Origin: Selaginella moellendorffii
Taxonomy: Eukaryota > Streptophyta > Lycopodiopsida > Selaginellales > Selaginellaceae
Assembly (NCBI RefSeq): GCF_000143415.4
Contig: NW_003314366.1
Location: forward strand, 479,886 to 539,230
Reading direction: 5' to 3'
Length of the DNA: 59,345 nucleotides
Of this stretch, positions 32,692 through 43,242 are shown in pieces. Position 1 is the stretch's first letter; the number at the start of each line of letters is the position of its first letter. Under the pieces are notes generated by a model that worked only from the letters and a program-made list of their open reading frames with translations, was not told where the DNA came from and made no database searches. The position numbers were made by a program, and so were the translations under genes.

Positions 32692-35600
32692 ATGGCCTTC
32701 AGGGTTGGGGAAAAGGTTTACATTTTGAATGGTGGGAAGAGAGTTGCAAAAGGGACCCTTGTGTCTATGGATCGGAACTTTGTTATACACTCTGAAAGGC
32801 TTGGGGAAGGCAATGCTGCTGTATCAGTAGAGACTGTCTTCGATGGGAACGTGGTCGCTATTGAACGAGGAGAGATGGTCGTCGGGGTAAATGTTGTTGT
32901 TGCCTTGAAAAATCTTCAGAAGAAAGCAGATGTTGGGGACAGCGCAAGTGCGACGCATGTTCCCTCCGTGGATCTTAAGAACCGTGCTACATGGATTCAG
33001 GCAAAAGTGTTTCTAAACAACCCCGAGGGGGAGGTGGTAGCTGAGGGCTTAGCCACAGTTGTCGATCCAAGAGATGCGGTTGCTAATCAAGAATTGGGCT
33101 GGGATGATATTGGAGTTGCGATTTTAGAGGTTGTTGACACAGAAGAAAACAGTCTGACTATTGGAAGCATTGTGCGGTGGAAATTGAGGCACTTAGTGTT
33201 TGAGAATGTGAAGGATTCACAATCAAACACCACTACAACTGATGACAGAACATCTCTTCATGGGAAAAGAAAGTACACCTTCCTAAAGCGCAGCCAAAGG
33301 GATCTGAGCAACGAACCGAAAAGGCAGAAAATGGCGATGGAGGTTCGAATGGTCTCGACAGTTGCTTGTTGCAAGAGGAGGTGCTGTCAACATGCTGATT
33401 GGGATGCTATTGAAGAGGAGAGAGCAAGATACAAGACATTGTCCTGGAAGGCAGCTCGCAATTTTGTGTATGAGGCATTACGGTCATCTGTTGATGCTTC
33501 AGAACATCAGGTGGGGGGCATGGTCTTCCAGAGGGGTTTGGTCTGCATGAAGGCATGGAGAATCATTTATGGAGTCCCTCGAAGCACATTCTACAGAATC
33601 AAAACTGAGTTCGAGGAACAAAGGGTTCAACAGGTAGTCCATGGGAACGACGGTACGCACAAAACCAGGGGTCATGTTGTATATGGAGAGGCAATCTTCA
33701 AGAGGTTTGTCGAGACATGTAGCGAGCAGCAACCACATAAAACCCGCCTCTTGGAAGATGGAACACGAGACACCCAACGAGTTCTCCCTTCCATGTATAC
33801 CAAGGGGGCCATATTGGAAGATGTGAATCGGGAACTCCAGAGTAATGGCTACAGGAAGCTGAGCCAATCTAGATTTAGTAGATTGTGGAGCAACAGGTTC
33901 AGGGATGTGAGTATAGGAAAGTACTCCAGCTTTTCAAAGTGTGACGAGTGCACTGCTATCAAAATGGCTTTGTCGAAGAATTCTTGCAGCGCTCAAGAGC
34001 GAGAGACGTTGGTTAGAAGGCGGCTCGACCACAACATCGAGCAGAGAAGCTGCAGGACTGCATATTATCATAACAGGATTCTCTCCATGGAGAGACCTGA
34101 CTCTTACCTCTGCATCATCCACGACAAAATGGACCAGAAAAAGACGTGCTTACCTCGACTCAATCCTGCCCCCAAGGCAATCTCTTCATCCATGCAGCTG
34201 CCTGTGTCTCTGTTTGGCATAATCGCTCATGGGCATGGTGCCCAGAACTATGGGAACTTCTTTGTACCTCTATGGGGTGGCGGGGGTGCAAACATGATGA
34301 TTGCGTCCCTAGCAAAACACTTAAGGTCTCTGCAAAGTGCGCAGACTGAGCTGAACGGCCAACCCTTGCATAAGGCCCTTGTCGATCGAACCCCATACAG
34401 GGTTCAGCTGGAGGAGGAGCAAAGGCTTGCAGTATCGCGTGGGGCCCCATGCCATCCCAGTGAATATGTTGGCCGTCAGATTGTAGGGTTATCACGTGAG
34501 GCCTCATGCCATTCCGACGAGGCTGGTCGCCCGGTGAATGCACAGCCTCATCCAAACGAAGCAGAATCTCAAGGAAGTTCTTGCGGCCGATGTGGCCTTC
34601 CACCCCATCTTCTGCTCCAAACAGACAATGCTGGCAGTGAGAACAAAAACATGTACGTCTTCGCGTACTTGGCGATGCTTGTTGCCAAAGGCATATTTGA
34701 AACGGTTACACTTGGCTTTCTCATGGTTGGGCACACTCATGAAGACGTCGATGCCATGTTCAGTCACCTGGCAGAGTCCCTCCGGCGATCCAATGTCCTC
34801 ACCCTCCCACAACTCTACGATGAATTCCAAAATTGCATCAAAGGCACTGTTGAAGCTGCACTTCTGACAGAGGTTCCAGACTTTAAGGGGTTTGTAAGAG
34901 GCTACATCAGGGACGGATCCGAAACGCTGATTGGCCACTCCAAGCCTCTTCAGTTTCATTTCAGCATGCGTGACGGTGCTCCAGTGATGAGGTACAAGAT
35001 GAGAGAATGGGACACAGTGTGGCTGCCAGTGGACGGCATTGAACTCTTCAAGAGAGATCCCATAACTGGGGAACCTATGATTTCTCAGGGTTCCCCACGG
35101 CCGATGCACCCGGATGGACTCAAAGACCAGGAAAGTATAGTGGCCGGGATTAGATAGCATATTGCCTTCTGGAAGAGGGGGTTGGTGTTTGGTGGAGAAT
35201 CCTATTTTCAGAGGTGCAAGCCTTTGCTCGAATACTGGGAGAAGATTATATCTGCTATCCAAAATGGGCCGGTTGTATATGAAGAATTGGAAGAGTCCTT
35301 TTGGCCAGAACCCAGAGCACCAGATAGTAGCGGAACAATGTCCTCTGGAAATGCAGTGACAGATAACGATGTTGAGGATCACTATTGTGGGCCGAGGAAC
35401 AAGAAGCCGGATTCAGCATTCAATCCAGTACAGGTCTGCAAAGGAATGGTCGTGCTTGTCAGACCCAGTAATAAAAAACAAATGATATGGGTGGGGCGCT
35501 GCATCACTGATGCAGAGGAGGACGCGGAAACTAACTCCTTCAATGTAACTGTGGAGTGGTTCAAGCCAAGTTCCGGATATACGAAGGATTGCCTAGAAAA

Positions 35601-35833
35601 GAGATGGGTGCTGAATCCAAGGGATCCCAGCATGAGCATATCGGTGGATAATGTTGTGCATGGTTGGATGCGGAAGCAGAGTGCCACCATCACCTTGCCA
35701 GACCATGCAAGAGATGCAGCAAGAGCATTCATAACTCGGGTTCAAGGTGAGATTCATTAATATTCCTTTACAAAGTTTCTAATGTATTTTATTTCAAGGT
35801 GAACAATCCGAATCTGAATCAGAGGAGGCTTGA
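32692..35833 (+). CDS. DUF7869-like RNase-H-fold transposase, one in-frame stop
   Basis: Exon 1 is 32,692-35,746, then a 52-nt intron (35,747-35,798) and a short last exon ending at TGA 35,831-35,833. Length is about 1,029 codons. The N-terminus has two copies of a region resembling plant TNP1/EN/SPM-like DNA-binding domains (VYILNGGKRVAKGTLVSMD; VFLNNPEGEVVAEG). A Cys cluster (VACCKRRCCQH) and a helix-turn-helix-like segment (GVPRSTFYRIK) follow. The catalytic-type part has IHDKMD (Asp478), LQTDNAGSENKN (Asp645) and VGHTHEDVD (Asp685/Asp687), the pattern of DUF7869 proteins. A single TAG at 35,155 (codon 822) interrupts the frame, and coding continues at once (FWKRGLVFGGESYF). So the copy is either a one-mutation pseudogene or depends on readthrough. 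It probably cuts and joins the 24-bp ends (inference). Confidence 0.78.
34434..34512. repeat. Two palindromes inside the transposase reading frame
   Basis: 34,434-34,455 and 34,491-34,512 lie in frame between residues 580 and 607, read as SRGAPCHPSEY and SREASCHSDEA. They fall in a variable stretch just before the LQTDN motif. A 48-nt GT-AG segment (34,432-34,479) encloses the first copy and could be a facultative intron. Confidence 0.75.
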
Positions 35834-35906
35834 TATAGTGTGTGAGGTAAAACAAAGATGATGTGACATATGCATTTACCAATCACACGTGCATAAATCT
35901 AATAAT

Positions 35907-36740
35907 ATGGCGTGTGGCCCATATTAATGGCACATAAACCCATATTGTGGGCTTACGTGCTTTATGTACCATCATTCCCTTGCAGCGTGTGTGTTGGTTT
36001 CCTTTTATAACACAACGAACTCCATATTTTAGGGTGAAGAGCGTTCTCATGGCAAGCACAAAATCTGTAAGTGAGGCAGAAAAGGAGACGGAGAAGGAGA
36101 TAGGTGAAGATGTAGAATATATAAGTCTTCCAAACTCCCCGTACTATACTCCAGGTGATCATTTTTCTGAACAAACGGCAACATTAACAACTATCGAGAA
36201 CGCCCCAGTAACGTCAGAGACAACAATCCAAAGCAAAACAACTGACCCGGAGAAGGATGATAGTACCGCTGAGAGTACCAAAAAGGAGGTGTCCACTAGC
36301 GCTTAGGCTTATAATGGCGTGTGCCCTCATGCCATTTACTTGATCACCAAATACCTTTTTCCCTTTGCACTAGTATATCTTAATACCGGTCTAAGAAATA
36401 GAATGGCATGTGCCCTCAGGCCTTTTACTAAATCACCTTTGAAAGAAATGCAAGCCTCTATGTCGTAAAAAAAAGGTACTAGAGAAATTCCTTAATAATA
36501 TGAATGTTATTTAGTTTCATGAAAATACACTAAGGGTCAAATGAGTTAAATGACTTCTCCAGACTAGCAATGCCTCTTGCTACACCTTCACAATTAGATT
36601 CGTTAGAAAAAGATAACATTGAATAATATCTAAATGTTCTCACCATTAAGTTATATGTCTGGCTAATAGGAATGATGTTCATCTTGGAAAGCTCACCACA
36701 CGCTCAATGAACAAACAAATAGTGTGTGCGCGCATGCCAT
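35907..36740. repeat. Palindrome copies near the right end
   Basis: 35,907-35,928 (degenerate), 36,314-36,335 (directly after the small gene), 36,413-36,434 (damaged right arm) and 36,719-36,740. Confidence 0.75.
36049..36306 (+). CDS. Small SLPxSPYY-family protein of element 1
   Basis: An 85-residue hydrophilic protein of unknown function. It is supported by conservation with two further copies at 42,573-42,818 and 46,326-46,574. Shared features are a short charged N-terminus, SLPNSPYYTPG, the words NAPVTSETTIQSK and a Lys/Ser/Thr-rich end. All three have a splice-acceptor-like TTTAG|GGT 13-18 bases upstream of the ATG, so the mRNA probably has an upstream non-coding exon. There is no membrane segment or known motif. 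It lies downstream of the transposase on the same strand, 215 bp after that gene's stop. Confidence 0.7.
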   Translation: MASTKSVSEAEKETEKEIGEDVEYISLPNSPYYTPGDHFSEQTATLTTIENAPVTSETTIQSKTTDPEKDDSTAESTKKEVSTSA

Positions 36741-36942
36741 CGCTCTTCTTTAGCTTCAGATTCGGCTTGTTCACCTTGACAATGAGATTTATTATACAAC
36801 TAGATGGACTCAGTCTGGACATAAGGTCACCGCGCTAGTCACCATGCCCCAGATATGTCTAGCCCCTGGACAAAAAACATATAATTTCACGTCATTTTCA
36901 AATACTTGAAAATTTGTACCTAGTCCCATTTTACTAAATAAA
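36336..36942. other. Non-coding right arm of element 1
   Basis: AT-rich sequence between the small gene and the right terminal repeat. Besides two palindrome copies I see no gene. Confidence 0.6.
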
Positions 36943-36966
36943 TCCCACTTTAACGAAATAGAGCTT
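36943..36966 (-). repeat. Right terminal inverted repeat of element 1
   Basis: A perfect 24-bp inverse of the left end, followed by CACT (36,967-36,970) and then by R sequence (CCTTTGAAGTTGGCTTC) that aligns with 18,728 onward. Confidence 0.95.
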
Positions 36967-36970
36967 CACT
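36967..36970. other. Right target-site duplication (CACT) of element 1
   Basis: Identical to 23,705-23,708. See the left copy. Confidence 0.8.
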
Positions 36971-39250
36971 CCTTTGAAGTTGGCTTCTTCAACTAGGGTA
37001 TTCGTTCCCCCAACTTGCCAATCTCACTTAGCAAATCATCCGGCCACCGTAACATGGTTCATGCATAAGCGTGAAAGTCCTTAACCATCGACTTTCGTTC
37101 AAAGCCCTCTCTTTGAACACTCGGGAACTACTTCCCCAACTTTGATAGCCTCGCCTCATGGCAAGCTTCAAGACCACGCTTCTGCTGTGCCACTCTGATT
37201 TCGCGCGTTCTATGAACCATTTACACTTGGCTTTCTAGGTATCCAGCTACCTAGAATTGTCTTTGGGAACCTTTCGAAGGAACTCTGTCCTTTTAGCTTG
37301 CTAAGGCCTCTCCTTTCGCAAGCTTTCCAATTGCCATATAGTCTAACATGGATAATTCCACATTTTAGACTTTTCATGGCATCGCGGTTGCTAGTAACAA
37401 CATCCTCGAGCACCCTTTTGATTCTCCACTCTCAACTTGCATAACCACCATTGGTTATGCCCTTTGATTTCCATAATTCAATTCCATCCCAATACTACTT
37501 GCCCTTTGGCCTTATATGTTTCCTTTGGTTATTCTCTTTCAGACTAGAAGGATAACTTTGCACATTTTACCATGCCTTAGCAAGTATTCATAGGGATGAA
37601 CCTATCCAATAGCTTAGAGAGTGGTTCCTTAATTTGGGCATGCTCACCTTATAATCCCACACACCGGGATTACCGTTGCTACTTATGGGCCTCTATATGC
37701 CCATCACTAGCCTTGCCAAAATCCCTCTTTGGCTTTGTCCAATTTGGGTAGACGGACTTCTCCCATCTCCACAACCTTGGACATTTGGATAGCACCTCCT
37801 ATCCTCATTAGCTAGGGACTTTGTCCCTTGGGCATTATCCATTCCCCTCATGACACTAAACACCACCTTCTAGTGTTTTAGAGTGCTTGGGTGTCCCAAT
37901 GATGGCCTCTTTGGCAATGAGCATTCCCTTTACGACATTAACTTACTATTTTGCAGCATAAGCAATTTATCCCTCATAAGGGTATATCTAACTTTTTTAT
38001 CCCAATAAAAAGTCTTAGGTAGTTGCCTTCTACCCGTTTAACGAATTATTTTGCACCTTTTGCTTAATTGCCTCATAGTTGTCAAGTCCTACAACTCATT
38101 GCCGGTGTTTCCACACCTCCATCATTATCTGGGTCACCACACTCTAACCGCATGCTTTCTAGCTTAAGCTTTGCCATTCCCATTTCCATTGGGATTCCTT
38201 TGGACGAAGTTCTTATGAACCCGCTAACTTGACCTCAAGGCAGCACGCCTTGGCACCTTCAGTGTCTCCACACCATCGGCTCCACGAGCCTATCCTTATA
38301 ACACTACTTATTAGTTTAGGTCTTTGCCAAGACCAATATAGTTGTTCCTCATGCTAACTTTCCACTAGCACCGCACCATAGTGTTTGCACCCAACTCTAG
38401 GCCAAAGTTGCTTTCTTCTGGGAACATCTTTCCCACGACTTTAATATGGCACATTCTGCCATCAATGAGATACTCCAAATGCTTCAACCAATCCCTTAGG
38501 ACCATTCCCTGACTCCACTTGAGTCATCCAGCATTTTAGACTTTGCTAATCCAACGACCTGCGAGGTCTTAGTCTTCGAGGTGTCAACTCGCTGGAATAC
38601 AACTTTTTGTATTCAGGTCTTGCTCACAAGGACCATCTTTGCAAGTGTTACTCCGACACTTGATTTGATCTCTTGGGGCAACCTTTTGCCCCTTAGGACC
38701 ACTTGTCCATGTGATGAGAATACCAACTCATCCTCTGAGTACACCCCCAACTCCTTGGGTTGTTCCAGCATTTATTAGAGGTACCCCCGGCTACCATTTC
38801 AAGGACTTGTGTCCTCTTCTGTATTTGACCTCCCATGGTCATCAATTCTGGTCTCAAAGTTATGAGCACCAGCCTCAACTATATGAGGGTAATCTTGTGA
38901 CTCCTTTATTGTTTTGGAGTCTACATCTTTCCCGTGATCCCAACTATAGTTGTTTACCACAACTACGTTAGCCCGTTTGCTGCGTCAAACGCTCATCTAC
39001 ATCACATCCTCAGCTCTCTGAGGAAACCTTATACTGTTCCCAAGATCCCAAAGTCGTTCCATTATTGGCCCTTTTCTATCCACCACTTTGTCTATAAGTT
39101 CCCACATGAACTGTACTGGAGAGCCATGTCTTCTCGACCTGCTACTCCTCAAGGATAGGCCCACTCCTCAAACCTACCGATGCCAACACTAGTGGTGATA
39201 TACTTGAGCACCAATAAAAGTCGGACTAAAGAACAGCTCCGATACCAAAT
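36971..39250 (-). mobile_element. Retrotransposon R internal region, 5' part
   Basis: Non-coding minus-strand internal region between the primer-binding site and the DNA transposon. The part at about 37,330-38,620 aligns, reversed, with 43,243-44,590. No gag or pol motif is visible. Joined with 21,997-23,708 the internal region is about 4.0 kb, which suggests a large non-autonomous retrotransposon (LARD-like). Confidence 0.75.
39236..39247 (-). other. Primer-binding site of retrotransposon R
   Basis: Minus strand TGGTATCGGAGC, three bases after the LTR end. It matches the complement of the plant initiator-Met tRNA 3' end (TGGTATCAGAGC) at 11 of 12 positions. This fixes the orientation of R. 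Confidence 0.8.
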
Positions 39251-41049
39251 TGTAAGCGACTAATTTTTCCATTTTACTTTAGTCACTTAACTGCACCTCC
39301 GACCACTTGGAGGAGTCTCATTCACAACCTCCATAAGTCCCAGTTAGGACTTGGGGCTTGCCAGCCCTGAGAATGGCATCCATGCCACTCAACCTTTGCA
39401 CTTGGTCCAAGTGCTCCACGTGTCCAATCTCATGACCGACACCCCAAGGTACCACCGACATACCAGCCCGTTACGCTAGGCCATGCCCATTCACCTTGGT
39501 CACACCGGTGGTCTAACGCCACCTACATCATAATCCCGTCTCTCGAAGACTGGGCCATCCGTCCATGAGCAATCATCCCAGATTTACTCCTTAGCATCCT
39601 TAGGCTGCCCGCAGACATGGGGAATAGCCTTCCCCGACAACTCTTTTCCAGTCCCCACCAAGTCCCTTTTAGTCCATGGCCATGTTCGCCAACACTGCCA
39701 CTGGATCAAGGCCCGCAGGCCTGACCGCTAAGTCCCACTATCCTTTGGGACTTCCTCACCATGTGACCGTATCCTTGGTCACTGCATTAGAGGCCTACTC
39801 CTCTTCCCTTTCAACGTTTGGGACTTTGGGACAACATTTCGGAACACCGTGGCCTTACGCAAGCCTCATGGGTACTCTCCCCGCCTTTCGCCTTTAGGTG
39901 CTCTAGCCATGGGGTTAGAGCGAGGTTCCGTTGAGCCACGACAGGTATCCAAGTAGGTAGTGCCACCCACAATTGGACTGGGAGCATCGGCCAGTCGATC
40001 TCCCGGGGGAACTAGAGCCGGCTCTTGAACACTTCACCAAGCTACCCTACTTATCGGTCCGTGTTCACTCTAGTTTTGGACTTCCCAGTGGGCAGCTCAT
40101 CACCCAACACTGGGTCCGGCCTTCCTGGGCCAAACTGGCCTTTCCTGGCCAAACTGGCTCCATTGCAGTCCTCCCCCTACTATACTTTTGGAGCTCACCA
40201 AACCCCCCAGGGTCTGGGAGACGAACGCTTTGGGCTTTCACCCTCTCAGACTCGAACTTGGACTCGGCCTCGGACTCGGACTCGAACTCGGACTCGGACT
40301 CGGACTCGGCCTCGGCCTCGGTCTCGGTCTCGGTCTCGGTCCCGATCTCAGTCTCGGTCCCAGTCTTGACTTCGGACTCCATCTCGGGTCCATCTCGGAC
40401 TCCATCTCGGACTCCATCTCGGACTCCACCTTGGACTCCATCTCGGGTCCTTCTCGGACTCCATCTTGGACTCCATCTCGGGTCCATCTCGGGTCCCATC
40501 TCGGGTCCATCTCGGGTCCATCTCGGACTCCATCTCGGACTCCACCTCGGACTCCATCTCGGGTCCTTCTCGGACTCCATCTTGGACTCCATCTCGGGTC
40601 CATCTCGGGTCCCATCTCGGGTCCATCTTGGGTCCATCTTGGACTCCATCTTGGGTCCATCTCGGGTCCATCTCGAACTCCATCTCGGACTCCATCTCGG
40701 ACTCCATCTCGGGTCCATCTCGGACTCCATCTCGGGTCCATCTCGGACTCCATCTCGGGTCCATCTCGGACTCCACTTTGGACTCCACTTCGGACCCCAA
40801 CTCGGGTCCATCTCGGACACTTCCACGTATCATGTGTTGGTCCTTTTGGGTCCCTTTTTGGAGCCTCGCTTATGGCTCGCTTCGTGCTCGTTCCTCGAGC
40901 CCTTTGTTGGGAGTTCCACTCCCACTCTCGACCTTTCAAGTCGGGGCTTTTAGTCCAAATGTGTTACGCTCGTTTGGTTTTCGCTTTGGCCACCACCACA
41001 TGGCACCCTTCCGGCTCCACTTTGGGGCCTAGGGATTTTGTGTCTCACA
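39251..41049 (-). repeat. 5' LTR of retrotransposon R (1.8 kb)
   Basis: On the minus strand it runs from TGTGAGACACAAAATCCC to TTAGTCGCTTACA (TG...CA). It contains hexamer and 12-bp minisatellites (about 40,245-40,830), longer than in the 21-kb copy. The 5 bases beyond the start are TAAAG (41,050-41,054, plus strand), matching CTTTA next to the LTR end at 45,233. Frames of up to 326 residues across the minisatellite are artefacts. Confidence 0.9.
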
Positions 41050-41668
41050 TAAAGACCACTTGAAAGATGCATTTCTTTTTGCAACAATTCTCTTTCACAC
41101 AACCGGTCAAGTTGCCTTCATTCTCCCGAATGACCCCCATTGGATGTTCTACCTTATGAGGTATGCAAGTCAAGTCAACTTCAAGAGGTTTTCTTCCAAA
41201 TGCATCATGGATAGTGTTGGGGTCGAGACCAAAGGCGTCTTAGGCATGCCAGAGAAGGTAAGAAATCATCTTCTATTTTGGTTGTCTCTAAAGTTTTATT
41301 ATTTAGGTTATGATGTGGATCTACCATGTGTTCTACAGAAAAGAAAATGATGGTTTTTGTGATAGCAAGTGTGTTGCAAGGGTTTTGCCAGTGTATAATG
41401 GCCTTACTGACATCATACCAAATCTCATAGACAACAACATCCGCAACACATTGTCTGGGTATCGGTTCCAATTTCTATTGGCAATGCATGTCCTACTTGA
41501 GCTTTATTGCCCAACTAGGGGTGTTGTCATCAATTGCACAGCAAGTAGTGGTTCGATGGTCAAAGTAGCACGTGACTCTGGTAAATCGGTGTTTGCAATT
41601 GAAGAATATGAGTTCTTCAAACGCCGTCTTAGAGGTTTTCGTCCTTCTCTATCAGTTGCTTCTAGGAG
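41050..41668 (+). pseudogene. Methyltransferase-like part of the element 2 large gene (half A)
   Basis: Two exons, 41,050-41,257 and 41,307-41,668, are separated by a 49-nt GT-AG intron that keeps the frame. The product has LPNDPHWMF, similar to the DPPY/W motif IV of N6-adenine/N4-cytosine DNA methyltransferases, and further on RGVVINCTASSGSMVKVAR and FAIEEYEFF, similar to motif I and the acidic cofactor-binding residue. That order (IV before I) is the beta class. The 5' part is missing here because R inserted. The other half lies at 45,234 on the opposite strand, and the 5-bp duplication TAAAG joins the two in frame (LTK|DHLKD). Methyltransferase identity is a by-eye call. Confidence 0.6.
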
Positions 41669-41859
41669 GTAATTTATGATGTTTTAAAAACTTATATATA
41701 ATATATATTTAGTTTTCTAGAAGTCTTCCTAGGTATGCATGGCACATCATATGCAATGTGTAAATTGAGGAGTGGTATGAAAAATCTATTTATTAATGAT
41801 ACATTAAAAGACAATTGAATGCATCCACTTGCAATGAAAAAGATGTGTCACATGTCAAT

Positions 41860-41955
41860 GTGATAATGATTGTGACAATGACAGTGTCAGTGCAGCAAAT
41901 AGTGACAGTGATAGTGTTAGTGACAGAGATAGTGTCAGTGTCAGAGATAATAGAG
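41860..41955. repeat. Simple (AGTGAC)-type repeat
   Basis: Imperfect runs of GACAGTGTCAGTG and AGTGATAGTG units. It sits in a presumed intron or spacer after the methyltransferase-like exons. A 13-base G run follows at about 42,047-42,059. Confidence 0.7.
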
Positions 41956-42268
41956 TTACAGTGTTAGTCTGTCAAATTTCATAATTACTAGTATTATGAG
42001 TTTATTATCTATAGGTAATACAATTTTGTTAATAAAAAAAAGGCAAGGGGGGGGGGGGGAATGGATATTATTATAGTGTAAGAATTATTAGTAGCTAGAA
42101 TTTTCAGTAGTATGGCCTAAAAGTACCATATTCAACAGTTGTGGATGTAGAATTTACTAACGGAATATTGTTCCTCACCATGAAATGATAATGATTGTGT
42201 ATTCTTAACTCTTTCTTGATTTTCTTATACATCCATTTATGCACACCTTCCACACCAGTTCTTGGGCA

Positions 42269-42456
42269 GTTGTGACAGTGCTCTAGAAAAGTTTCTAGAC
42301 CCATACAACCTTCCGTTTTATCTAAATAAAAGTAGCAGATGGGACACTAGAGATAATATGTGTTCATTTTTTCAAAAGTTTCAACCATATCTAGAGCAAG
42401 ATCTTGAAGAAACATTTGACATCGCTCTTGAAGCACATAAGGCAATCTATCTTTAG
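42269..42456 (+). pseudogene. Possible last exon of the element 2 large gene
   Basis: It follows an acceptor-like TTCTTGGGCAG and encodes LEKFLDPYNLPFYLNKSSRW and FDIALEAHKAIYL before a stop, on the same strand as the preceding exons. Coding-like composition supports it. The connection to 41,668 across about 600 bp is not proven. Confidence 0.4.
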
Positions 42457-42572
42457 TAGCAACATTTAAAACATTATCTGGAAGAGGGATCTCTTGTTCA
42501 GTCACACTTGGGGCTAAAAAAACTTACTTTTTTGTATAATATTTTAGTGGATTACAAAAGCCATTGAAAGGT

Positions 42573-42818
42573 TTATAGAGTGGATTTATTAGTGTTTTCC
42601 GCTATGCTGTCCATTTCTTCTTTTCTCTTGCTCTGGATTGTTGTTTCGAAAGTAATAGGAGCATTTTTATCAATAGTGATAGTGCTTTCCACATTCCCGG
42701 ATGGGTAATAAGGACCAGACATGTAATATGGAGATTGTGGTAGTGAAAAAAAATTAACATTCTCACATTTCTGTATGTTAGAACTATTTACAGATTTTTT
42801 GTCTTCCTTGCTTCCCAT
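42573..42818 (-). CDS. Small SLPxSPYY-family protein (element 2, copy a)
   Basis: 81 residues, intact frame. It shares SLPQSPYYMSGPYYPSG, NAPITFETTIQSK and a NKST end with the copy at 46,326, and the central motifs with the element 1 protein. A TTTAG|GGT acceptor-like site precedes the ATG, as in the other two. It lies between the presumed 3' end of the large gene and the sequence GGACCATCCCC at about 43,226, which may be the element end. Function unknown. Confidence 0.6.
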   Translation of the reverse strand: MGSKEDKKSVNSSNIQKCENVNFFSLPQSPYYMSGPYYPSGNVESTITIDKNAPITFETTIQSKRKEEMDSIAENTNKSTL

Positions 42819-43226
42819 CTCTGTAAACCCTAAAGAATGAATGAGTGAATCAGTGTTTCAAATTATTTGTATATTTTTGGTCAATTATTGAAATGTTAAA
42901 ATGTTGAAATGTATAATAGAAATTTTAGGTTCATTCGAACTTCAATATTCCCATTTTATTTAGAACCAATAAAGCCCAAAAATTTCTATGGGTTTAGACG
43001 AACTTCTAATTCTAGAAATTGTATAAATTGCATTGGAAAGATTCAAAAAATAAAAATCTCTCTGAACCATTGATACTTAAATTCATAAATTTCAAGTTCA
43101 CCAAAGAATAACACTTTTCTGACTTAATATTTCCTTATAAGACTTATGGTTGACTATGTTGACTAGCATTGATTTGAGCTGAATTGAGCTCAACTCGTGA
43201 GCTTAACTCAACTTTGGACCATCCCC
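42573..43226 (-). repeat. Inverted counterpart of 45,983-46,574
   Basis: Reading the minus strand from GGGGATGGTCCAAAG (43,226), this segment aligns with the plus strand from 45,983. Both contain GAGTT-GAGCTC motifs, the GTCAACATAGTCAA word and the small gene. It may be one end of element 2. Confidence 0.65.
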
Positions 43227-43242
43227 TTTATGAGTAAGACAT

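Larger units (their letters stand above)
23709..36966. mobile_element. Element 1: 13,258-bp DNA transposon with terminal inverted repeats
   Basis: It is bounded by perfect 24-bp inverted repeats and a 4-bp duplication (CACT), and is inserted in the internal region of R. It carries a minus-strand multidomain gene (24,140-29,868), a divergent plus-strand transposase gene (32,692-35,833), a small plus-strand gene (36,049-36,306) and about 28 copies of a 22-bp near-palindrome. Three parts of the layout recall En/Spm (CACTA) elements: a divergent GC-rich control region, a TNP1-like N-terminal region in the transposase, and many short repeats. The ends do not fit that group: the termini start AAGCTC and the duplication is 4 bp. 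I do not recognise the family. Confidence 0.9.

Noticed and set aside
23709-36966. CRISPR-like array of short palindromes
   Set aside because: Spacing is irregular (from about 36 bp to more than 1 kb), there are no uniform spacers, and the setting is a eukaryotic transposon.
39373-39390. ATGGCATCCATGCCACT in the R LTR as another copy of the element 1 palindrome
   Set aside because: It lacks the GTGWGGCCWCA centre and belongs to the LTR (the same at 45,104). It is an unrelated short inverted repeat.
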